Shown one piece after another: positions 1-5,099 of a stretch of DNA of 6,611 nt. Location: assembly GCA_012031335.1 (NCBI GenBank), contig JAAUTT010000255.1:1-6611 (forward strand), read 5' to 3'. How positions within the stretch are numbered: the stretch's first letter is position 1; every line of letters starts with the position of its first letter. The stretch comes from Bacteroidales bacterium (GTDB taxonomy: Bacteria; Bacteroidota; Bacteroidia; Bacteroidales; JAAUTT01). The notes below the pieces were generated by a model. The model was not told the origin of the DNA and did no database searches. It saw nothing but the letters and a program-made list of their open reading frames with translations. A program made the translations under genes and the position numbers.

Positions 1-1
1 A

Positions 2-697
2 ACCGCTATGGTTACGACTCAACTGATAACTTTTTCTGCAAAAGGCTACCTCGTTCTGAGAAAAGACAATCTGGCCATTTCCAAACTTGTTTACAATACA
101 TATATTTTCAACAGAGATTACGATGGGCGGCTTTATAACCTGGTAATCGAATACCGGGAAATGGAAGGAAAATATTACCCGCAGTATATTTCGTTTGGAA
201 ATTACTTCAAAATCCGGAACCGGGTCGATACTTCCACTTTTATGCTTAAGCAAACGCTGTTAAGGCAAAACTCGCAAATACTTGAATTAACTTTTAACCG
301 GGCAGTCGATACGCTTACTGGTGCCGATACTTCAAATTTCAGTGTACGTTATGGAAAAGCTAAAATCCCCCTGGATAAGGCTGTTGTTTATAAGAACATA
401 GTCCGGATTCAACTGAAAATTGACAAGGAAACGTTAAAAAAGCTGAACGAGGCAGGCGATCTCACTTTGACTATCGGCGAACTGGCCGACATGAACGGTA
501 ACCGTCTTGCAGGAAAGTACAATGGTTGCTATCAACACAGAGAATTTTTTGTTAATAAAATAGTTCCGGTAATTTCGGAAGAATTCCCATATTCCGATAT
601 TATTCCCAAAACTATGCCCCTCTATTGGAATCCTACAAAACCAAATCTCGATTTCTGGAACACTTATAATCTTGCATGGGATAATAAACTCAATTAA
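2..697 (+). CDS. C-terminal part of a probable exported protein with an Ig-like segment (5' partial)
   Basis: The reading frame is open to the left edge of the window (codons at 2-7 carry no stop), so the ATG at 8 is probably internal and the gene starts upstream. The first ~70 residues (GYLVLRKDNLAI, then IEYREMEGKYYPQYISFGNY) resemble the beta-rich part of Bacteroidota carboxypeptidase-like regulatory-domain proteins. Residues ~88-167 (ILELTFNRAVDT, NFSV, VRIQL, LTLTIG, LADMNGN) look like a bacterial SbsA/Big_5-type Ig-like domain. The end (REFFVNKI, then LDFWNTYN) matches the 'EFxVN...FWxxYN' tail I associate with that carboxypeptidase-like group. No signal peptide can be judged because the N-terminus is missing. 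A periplasmic or surface location and a structural or polymer-related role are inference. The 171-base gap to the next gene suggests that it is not part of the hydrogenase operon. Family recognition is moderate and the exact function is unknown. Confidence 0.6.
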   Translation, partial: TAMVTTQLITFSAKGYLVLRKDNLAISKLVYNTYIFNRDYDGRLYNLVIEYREMEGKYYPQYISFGNYFKIRNRVDTSTFMLKQTLLRQNSQILELTFNRAVDTLTGADTSNFSVRYGKAKIPLDKAVVYKNIVRIQLKIDKETLKKLNEAGDLTLTIGELADMNGNRLAGKYNGCYQHREFFVNKIVPVISEEFPYSDIIPKTMPLYWNPTKPNLDFWNTYNLAWDNKLN

Positions 698-795
698 TTT
701 TTTCTAAAAAAACACACTAACTATCTAGATCAATTCTATATTGAGAAAATATGATTTTTAGTGTTATCAAATTCACATTGATTTTTGTATTTTCG

Positions 796-823
796 TTGAT
801 ACCCGTATTGAACATACTTTTTG
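796..823 (+). promoter_or_regulatory. Weak candidate Bacteroidota-type promoter
   Basis: TACTTTTTG at 815-823 resembles the Bacteroidota -7 box (TAnnTTTG) with one extra T, and TTG at 796-798 could be a -33 element. The spacing of 16 bases is shorter than usual. A better TTTG at 784-787 is too far away (27 bases). The position, about 45 bases before the first ATG of the operon, is sensible. This is a weak match and could be chance in AT-rich DNA. Confidence 0.22.
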
Positions 824-840
824 AGCCTTCGGGTATTTTA
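799..840 (+). terminator. Imperfect terminator-like inverted repeat
   Basis: ATACCCG (799-805) is perfectly complementary to CGGGTAT (830-836), with one further possible G-U pair (798/837), and it is followed by TTTTA. The 24-base loop is long for an intrinsic terminator and the T run is short. It could instead be an operator or a leader hairpin, since the candidate -7 box lies inside the loop. Only the inverted repeat itself is seen directly. Confidence 0.3.
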
Positions 841-868
841 GGTTAATACTTACAACTAACAGGTTTCC

Positions 869-1213
869 ATGAAAATTAAAGATATTGTATCCTTACTTAG
901 TGGAACGGTAATCAACGGAGCCGATATGGTGAATATGGAAGTTGACAGGGGTTTCGCTTCCGACCTGATGAGTGATGTTTTAACCCTGCAATCGGAAAAT
1001 ATTGTTCTTATAACCGGTCTGGCAAACGTTCAAACTATCCGGACAGCCGAAATGGCCGATATCAGCTGTATTATTTTTGCCCGTAATAAAAAAGCAACAT
1101 CCGACATTGTGGAACTTGCCATTGAAAATGACATTGTAATTATTGAATGTCCGTTTTCCATGTTCAAAACCTGCGGTTTGTTATTTGGGGCTGGCTTAAA
1201 ACCTGTGTACTAA
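869..1213 (+). CDS. DRTGG-domain protein 1 (stand-alone)
   Basis: This small protein of 114 residues has no membrane segment or signal peptide and consists of a single DRTGG-type domain, the alpha/beta module also found in some phosphotransacetylases and CBS-domain proteins. Signature stretches are RGFASDLMSDVL (residues ~27-38), the hydrophobic strand NIVLITGLANVQ, the ADISCIIFARN strand and the IENDIVIIEC strand near the end. The same pattern (GYTSDLLSDVM) occurs in the second DRTGG gene at 3010, so the two are paralogues within one operon. It is the first gene of the cluster, and its TAA shares one base with the ATG of the next gene (TAATG), which implies translational coupling to the RsbW-like ATPase. 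DRTGG domains are thought to bind a ligand or a partner. A sensing or adaptor role in hydrogenase control is inference. Confidence 0.82.
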   Translation: MKIKDIVSLLSGTVINGADMVNMEVDRGFASDLMSDVLTLQSENIVLITGLANVQTIRTAEMADISCIIFARNKKATSDIVELAIENDIVIIECPFSMFKTCGLLFGAGLKPVY

Positions 1214-1626
1214 TGGATTTCAGCTATACCATAGAAGGAGGCGATTTTACGCGGGCAGGCAATGCATCCAGTCAGGTTAAAAAGCTCCTGAAACAGCTGA
1301 ATATAGATAACCAGCTGATCAAGAGAATTGTAGTGGCGTTGTACGAAGCCGAAGTAAATATTGTGGCGCATGCCTCCAAAGGGGTGATTTATGTGAGTAT
1401 CCTTCCTGATAAGGTCTATTTAAAACTAACGGATGAAGGTCCAGGCATACCGGATATCGAACTGGCAATGAAAGAAGGTTATTCCACTGCTTCGCAAAAA
1501 GTGCGCGAAATGGGCTTCGGTGCTGGAATGGGGCTTCCCAATATGAAAAAGAATGCCGACAAAATGAATATCAGCAGTGAGCCGGGAAAAGGCACCACAG
1601 TTGAATTAACAACATATCTAAAATGA
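1213..1626 (+). CDS. RsbW-like GHKL ATPase / anti-sigma-factor-type serine kinase
   Basis: The protein is 137 residues of soluble HATPase_c domain, the size of RsbW/SpoIIAB-type kinases. The N-box is visible as ALYEAEVNIVAHA (E45, N49), the G1 box as DEGPGIPD (74-81), the G2 lid as GAGMGLPNMKK (103-113) and the G3 box as GKGTTVEL (125-132). The start at 1213 is chosen because it overlaps the preceding stop by one base. An in-frame ATG at 1147 would push 66 bases into the DRTGG gene and adds residues unlike the family. The next gene starts inside its stop (ATGA at 1623). Members of this family bind ATP and either phosphorylate an STAS-domain antagonist or sequester a sigma factor. No STAS or sigma gene is seen here, so the target is unknown. 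It could also act on, or be controlled by, the neighbouring DRTGG or iron-sulfur protein. Confidence 0.85.
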   Translation: MDFSYTIEGGDFTRAGNASSQVKKLLKQLNIDNQLIKRIVVALYEAEVNIVAHASKGVIYVSILPDKVYLKLTDEGPGIPDIELAMKEGYSTASQKVREMGFGAGMGLPNMKKNADKMNISSEPGKGTTVELTTYLK

Positions 1627-2999
1627 AAGAGACCATACAGGAGTTTCATCATGCCCTGAAAATAAGGGAGGATGTGTGCATAGGATGCACTCACTGTATG
1701 AAAGTGTGTCCAACAGAAGCTATACGTATCAATAATGGGAAAGCAGTATTATCCGCCAACCGATGTGTGGATTGTGGCGAATGTTTCCGCTCTTGCCCGG
1801 TGCTGGCAATCATTATTGAACAGGACGATTTCGATCGGATTTTTGATTACAAAGTTCGTATTGCCCTTGTTCCGTCGGTTTTCATCGGACAGTTTCCAAA
1901 AAACATTTCTACAGAACAAATATATAGTGAGATTCTGGGCCTGGGATTTACCGAAGTTTATGAGGTGGAACATGCTGTCGACATTCTGGCGCCACGCATT
2001 CACTCGTTTATTGACGAAAACGAAGATTCCCGTCCGGTAATTTCATCTTTTTGCCCGGCTGTTGTTCGATTAATTCAGGTTAAATTTCCGGCACTTGTCG
2101 AAAATATCATGCAGTTAAAAGCGCCGCTCGACATTGCCGCTATCTATAACAAAAAGAAATATCTCGAACAGGGGTATCAGGAATCCGAAATAGGTATTTT
2201 CTATATTACACCCTGCGCCGCTAAAATAGCAGCAATCAAAAGTCCGGTTGCCGAAAATAAATCGGAAGTTACAGGAGTAATCAATATGAATACTCTTTAT
2301 AATAAGGTATTTTCAGGCATTAAACAAAGTTCAAAAGAAACTTGCCCGGTTCCAACCCGTAAATTTCTGTCGCCTCAGAATATACTGTGGACGCTCACAC
2401 GCGGGGAATCGGACAATGTCAAAGGGCGAAGTATTGCCGTAGACGGTATTCATAATGTAATGGAATTTATGGAACGGCTCGAAAACGAGGATCTTCCTCA
2501 TTTCGATTTTCTTGAAATGAGAGCTTGCGACGAAAGTTGTGCCGGAGGAGTGCTTATCTCAGGAAACAGATTTCTTACAGTGCGTCGTCTCCATATCAGA
2601 GCCGATGCATCAGCACGTCGAATTACAAAAGGGCAGCAACCCGGAGATGAAATCATTTCAAAAAGCGAATACCTGCTTCAACACATTAGCGTCGAAAAAG
2701 TAAAACCACGCTCAATTGTAAAACTCGACGATGATATGGCCAAAGCCATGACTAAAATGAAGAAGGTACACGAACTCATGAGGCATTTGCCTCAGGTGGA
2801 TTGCGGCAGTTGCGGATCGCCCAAATGTTCTTCGCTGGCCGAAGATGTGGTGCAGGGTAAGGCAACTATTACACAATGCATTTTTGTACAGAAAACTCTG
2901 GAGAAGCGGAATATTATTACCAGGGAAGAATCGCACCAGCTTATTGAAAACATCTGGGGCCCTGAAAAAATGGATAAAAAGTGGCTTCTCGATTTATAA
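1623..2999 (+). CDS. Ferredoxin / [FeFe]-hydrogenase-like iron-sulfur protein with C-terminal Fe4S4 domain
   Basis: The protein has 458 residues and three parts. Residues ~15-65 form a 2x[4Fe-4S] ferredoxin (C19, C22, C25, C29 and C48, C51, C54, C58). Residues ~78-320 match the iron-only hydrogenase large-subunit C-terminal domain. Residues ~385-425 form a PF04060-type Fe4S4 motif (C394, C397, C402, C419). In the hydrogenase-like part the three H-cluster loops are recognisable but altered: SSFCPAVV (L1, C144), TPCAAKIAA (L2, C198) and EMRACDESCAGG (L3, C302 and C306). The four cubane-ligand cysteines remain. However, the L1 proton-relay cysteine is Phe143 and the glutamate after PCxxK is missing, so ordinary hydrogen turnover is unlikely. 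Proteins of this type accompany multimeric [FeFe] hydrogenases, and a redox or hydrogen-sensing or electron-transfer role is inference. The start overlaps the previous stop (ATGA), and a 10-base gap follows. Confidence 0.85.
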   Translation: MKETIQEFHHALKIREDVCIGCTHCMKVCPTEAIRINNGKAVLSANRCVDCGECFRSCPVLAIIIEQDDFDRIFDYKVRIALVPSVFIGQFPKNISTEQIYSEILGLGFTEVYEVEHAVDILAPRIHSFIDENEDSRPVISSFCPAVVRLIQVKFPALVENIMQLKAPLDIAAIYNKKKYLEQGYQESEIGIFYITPCAAKIAAIKSPVAENKSEVTGVINMNTLYNKVFSGIKQSSKETCPVPTRKFLSPQNILWTLTRGESDNVKGRSIAVDGIHNVMEFMERLENEDLPHFDFLEMRACDESCAGGVLISGNRFLTVRRLHIRADASARRITKGQQPGDEIISKSEYLLQHISVEKVKPRSIVKLDDDMAKAMTKMKKVHELMRHLPQVDCGSCGSPKCSSLAEDVVQGKATITQCIFVQKTLEKRNIITREESHQLIENIWGPEKMDKKWLLDL

Positions 3000-3009
3000 A
3001 TATAAAAAT

Positions 3010-3513
3010 ATGGCATTAACAGTTTCTGATTTAGCGCAAACATTAAACCTGGAAGTACTCTCAGGACATGGTGGCCTTTCCAATGAAGTGGCAGGTGGCT
3101 ATACATCCGACTTGCTGAGCGATGTTATGGGTACTGCATCTGAAGGCCAGGTATGGATCACCTTACAAACTCATAAAAATGTGATGGCTGTTGCGTCTCT
3201 TAAGGACCTGGCAGCCGTGATACTTGTGAAAAGTTTTATACCTGATAACGATATGAAAGAAGAAAGTAATATACATGGCATTCCTGTTTTAGGAACCAGC
3301 TTGCAAACTTTCGAAATAAGTGGTAAATTATATGAACTTTTAAAACCTGATGATTTTTTGGTAAATAAAGCATCTCGCTATGAATTTGTACCGGGCCGAT
3401 CTTCACATCCATACAGTATTGTCTCCCTGCGGAGACCTGGAGATGAGTCCGGTAAACATAATAAAACAGGCAGTAAAACAGAAGCTGGATATTATCGGAA
3501 TTACCGATCATAA
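3010..3513 (+). CDS. DRTGG-domain protein 2 (C-terminal tail probably frameshifted)
   Basis: The start is the ATG at 3010, ten bases after the preceding stop. The DRTGG core spans residues ~1-112 (GGYTSDLLSDVMG, EGQVWITLQTHKNVMAVASL, DLAAVILVKSF, GIPVLGTSLQTFEISGKLYELL) and is collinear with the first DRTGG protein of the operon. The family normally ends shortly after the KLYELL helix. As read, the frame instead continues for about 50 residues of low-complexity, basic, unconserved sequence and overlaps the start of the PHP gene by 134 bases. Changing the T6 run at 3354-3359 by one base in either direction gives a stop at 3362-3364 or 3366-3368, just before the PHP ATG at 3380, so the real product is probably ~117 residues. 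The role is presumably ligand or partner binding in the same module. The core is certain and the exact end is not. Confidence 0.75.
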   Translation: MALTVSDLAQTLNLEVLSGHGGLSNEVAGGYTSDLLSDVMGTASEGQVWITLQTHKNVMAVASLKDLAAVILVKSFIPDNDMKEESNIHGIPVLGTSLQTFEISGKLYELLKPDDFLVNKASRYEFVPGRSSHPYSIVSLRRPGDESGKHNKTGSKTEAGYYRNYRS

Positions 3514-4108
3514 TTCAACTCTGCATGGACCATTGCTTCGCAGGCTGGGTAAACAGAACAACATTCTGGTACTCACAGGAGCTGAAGTAACCTCCCGCGA
3601 AGAAGTACACTGCCTCACGTTCTTTGAAAATGATGAAATACTCGGAATTTTTCAGGCTTACCTCGAAAAGCATCTTCCCAATATTAAAAATAAACCATCG
3701 GTATTTGGCTACCAGGTGGTTGTGGACGAGAATGAGCATATCCTCAAAGAAATAAAAAACCTGCTTATCGCCGGCATAAACCAATCGATAAACGAAATTG
3801 AAATTATGGTGCATCAAATTGGAGGAATATTTATTCCGGCACATGTTAACAAACCGGCCAACAGCCTGCTGGGTAATCTGGGTTTTCTTCCACCCGATCT
3901 ACAAATCGACGGAATAGAAATAACTTCCCAGACCAATATTTCTGATTTCAGATCCAGGCATCCTGAATTCGATAGTTACCCGATACTGAGAAATTCTGAT
4001 GCTCATCAACCTGAACAGATAGGCAGCTTTTGGAATAATTTAAATATGGAATCGCTCAAATTCGAAGCATTCAGGCAAGCCTTAAAAAACGGAGGGGTTT
4101 TGCAATGA
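3380..4108 (+). CDS. PHP-domain metal-dependent phosphoesterase
   Basis: The protein has 242 residues and is a soluble PHP-family enzyme. The metal-binding motifs appear in order: DLHIHT (D7, H9, H11), GITDHNS (D43, H44), GAEVTSREEVHCL (E69, H77), PAHVNKP (H154) and NSDAHQPEQIG (D206, H208). The full set of ligands suggests an active di- or trinuclear metallo-phosphoesterase related to PHP proteins that hydrolyse phosphoesters or nucleotides. The substrate cannot be read from sequence. The N-terminus (MNLYRADLHIHTVLSPCGDL) is typical, which supports the start at 3380 despite the apparent overlap with the preceding DRTGG frame. The TGA overlaps the next ATG (ATGA at 4105), and a Shine-Dalgarno for that gene lies in its last codons. 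PHP genes recur in [FeFe]-hydrogenase accessory blocks. A role in turning over a nucleotide signal is speculation. Confidence 0.87.
   Translation: MNLYRADLHIHTVLSPCGDLEMSPVNIIKQAVKQKLDIIGITDHNSTLHGPLLRRLGKQNNILVLTGAEVTSREEVHCLTFFENDEILGIFQAYLEKHLPNIKNKPSVFGYQVVVDENEHILKEIKNLLIAGINQSINEIEIMVHQIGGIFIPAHVNKPANSLLGNLGFLPPDLQIDGIEITSQTNISDFRSRHPEFDSYPILRNSDAHQPEQIGSFWNNLNMESLKFEAFRQALKNGGVLQ
4091..4095 (+). promoter_or_regulatory. Shine-Dalgarno-like site for the second GHKL ATPase
   Basis: GGAGG lies 9 bases before the ATG at 4105, inside the end of the PHP gene. Strong Shine-Dalgarno sites are uncommon in Bacteroidota. It supports the 4105 start and may allow re-initiation after the PHP gene ends. 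Confidence 0.5.
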
Positions 4109-4653
4109 AAGAGTTGTCGCTGCATATCATGGACCTTGCACAAAATTCAATCACTGCAAAAGCCACGGACATTCAAATTGTGGTGGCTGAAGATATGGAA
4201 AGGAACAGATTATCTATTGAAATATCAGATAATGGCAAAGGTATGACGCAAGATGTTTTGAACAAAGCAAGCGATCCCTTTTTCACATCGCGCACCACTC
4301 GGGACGTTGGATTAGGCATTCCGCTGTTCAAACAACTTGCAGAGCAATGTAACGGCAGGTTAATCCTCTCCTCTCAACCAGGAAAAGGAACCCGGCTATT
4401 TACCGAAATGGAACTCAATCATATCGACCGGCAACCTTTGGGCGACATTGCCGGAGTTATGGTTTTGCTGCTTACGGCAAACCCGGGTATCAGATTTATT
4501 TATAAACATACTACCAAAAATGGAGAATATGTTTTTGACACAACCGAAATAAAAAATGTACTGGGAACAAGTTCCGTAAGCGATCCGGGTATTTTACAGT
4601 TTATCAGAGAAATGATTCAGGAAAATTTAAAGGAAATTAACATATATAGCTAA
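4105..4653 (+). CDS. GHKL (HATPase_c) ATP-binding protein, histidine-kinase-like catalytic domain only
   Basis: The protein has 182 residues. An HATPase_c fold occupies residues ~1-105: the N-box is MDLAQNSITAKAT (D10, N14), the G1 box is DNGKGM (42-47), the F/G2 region is DPFFTSRTTRDVGLGIPLF (57-75) and the G3 box is GKGT (93-96). There is no upstream dimerisation/phosphoacceptor histidine domain, transmembrane segment or sensor domain, so it is not a complete sensor kinase. A C-terminal part of ~75 residues (GDIAGVMVLLLTANPGIRF, then HTTKNGEYVFDTTEIK) is of unknown function and seems characteristic of this hydrogenase-linked subgroup. It overlaps the PHP gene by four bases. It could be an ATP-dependent switch or kinase for a partner in the same operon, but nothing in the window shows the target. 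It is distinct from the RsbW-like ATPase at 1213, so the operon has two different GHKL proteins. Confidence 0.85.
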   Translation: MKELSLHIMDLAQNSITAKATDIQIVVAEDMERNRLSIEISDNGKGMTQDVLNKASDPFFTSRTTRDVGLGIPLFKQLAEQCNGRLILSSQPGKGTRLFTEMELNHIDRQPLGDIAGVMVLLLTANPGIRFIYKHTTKNGEYVFDTTEIKNVLGTSSVSDPGILQFIREMIQENLKEINIYS

Positions 4654-4687
4654 TTACCATATTCATAACCTTATAAATTATAATAAT

Positions 4688-5087
4688 ATGACAAAAGTTA
4701 AATCAACTGGCCGACTTGAAACGAATGCAGGAAGAACTGCAGTCGAAACTCAAAGTCCGCGAAAGGGCAACCAACCCCGAAGGGCATGTACAGGTCAAGG
4801 TTGCCATGGCTACTTGTGGAATAGCTTCGGGTGCAAAAGGTGTGATGGAATTTATGATTGAAGAACTGGACAAGCGAAACATCGAAGCTGTAATTACACA
4901 AACAGGCTGCATGGGATATTGTTATGCCGAGCCTACCATCGAAGTAACCCTTCCCGGAAAAGAACCGGTGGTTTTTGGCTATGTCGACATTCGAAAAGCC
5001 GATGAAATTATTGAGAAATATATCAAAAACGGAGAGTATGTCGATGGCATCATTCCCGTGAATTACGAATCAATTGACAATAAATAA
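4688..5087 (+). CDS. HndB-like thioredoxin-fold [2Fe-2S] ferredoxin subunit (one-base frameshift near the start)
   Basis: This is a small electron-transfer subunit of a NAD(P)-linked [FeFe] hydrogenase, resembling HndB. The uninterrupted frame begins only at a TTG at 4716 (residues KRMQEELQSKLKVRE onward). From the ATG at 4688, however, the codons read M-T-K-V-K-S. If one A of the AA at 4705-4706 is dropped, the frame continues L-A-D-L-K-R-M-Q into the main ORF. The restored protein has 132 residues and the N-terminal helix expected for the family. Cluster-binding candidates are C43 (MATCGIASGA), C74 and C78 (TGCMGYC). The fourth position of a C-x4-C pair is Gly48, as I recall is usual for HndB-type proteins. 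A 12-base gap leads to the HydB gene. The error may lie in the assembly. If it is real, only a truncated product from a poor TTG or internal ATG start could be made. Confidence 0.82.
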
Positions 5088-5089
5088 GC

Positions 5090-5094
5090 GGAGG
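5090..5094 (+). promoter_or_regulatory. Shine-Dalgarno-like site for the HydB/NuoF-like gene
   Basis: GGAGG lies 5 bases before the ATG at 5100, in the 12-base gap after the HndB-like stop. It fixes the start of the flavoprotein gene, whose N-terminus MSKYKMHILVCGGTGC is also what the family predicts. Confidence 0.5.
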
Positions 5095-5099
5095 TTAAA

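Larger units (their letters stand above)
698..868. other. AT-rich intergenic region upstream of the hydrogenase accessory operon
   Basis: This 171-base stretch shows no coding potential. It contains an A/T inverted run just after the upstream stop (698-712), a distant 7-base inverted pair (714-720 with 758-764), a small AT hairpin (738-742 with 748-752) and the stronger GC-containing inverted repeat at 799-836. Termination of the upstream gene and promotion of the downstream operon must both happen here if the two are separate transcription units. That separation is inferred from the gap and the change in function. Confidence 0.5.

Noticed and set aside
1147..1212. Upstream in-frame ATG at 1147 as the start of the RsbW-like gene
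   Set aside because: It would overlap the DRTGG gene by 66 bases and add 22 residues not typical of the family. The ATG at 1213 overlaps the stop by one base, as at other junctions here.
2845..3009. Extended N-terminus of the second DRTGG protein starting at 2845
   Set aside because: It lies out of frame over the conserved Fe4S4 end of the iron-sulfur protein. The residues are basic and tryptophan-rich with no domain character, and the ATG at 3010 gives a normal DRTGG start.
4671..4683. TTATAA-A-TTATAA repeat as a terminator or operator
   Set aside because: It is a short, pure AT palindrome with no room for a loop, inside a tight operon. It is probably ordinary AT-rich spacer.
4705..4707. 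Programmed ribosomal frameshifting at the start of the HndB-like gene
   Set aside because: No slippery heptamer, stimulatory hairpin or nearby in-frame stop is visible, and there is no reason for such control six codons into a ferredoxin subunit. An indel is simpler.
4688..4861. A separate small cysteine-containing peptide encoded from ATG 4688 in the unshifted frame
   Set aside because: Only its first six codons match a known family N-terminus. The remainder is an out-of-frame reading of the HndB-like gene, so a frameshift explains it better.
4698..4912. Two antisense open frames opposite the HndB-like gene
   Set aside because: They are reverse-strand shadows of a conserved gene, with cysteine/serine-rich composition, no recognisable domain and no upstream signals. 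The other antisense frames (for example 1479-1694, 2792-3106, 3515-3844, 5070-5444) are rejected for the same reason.
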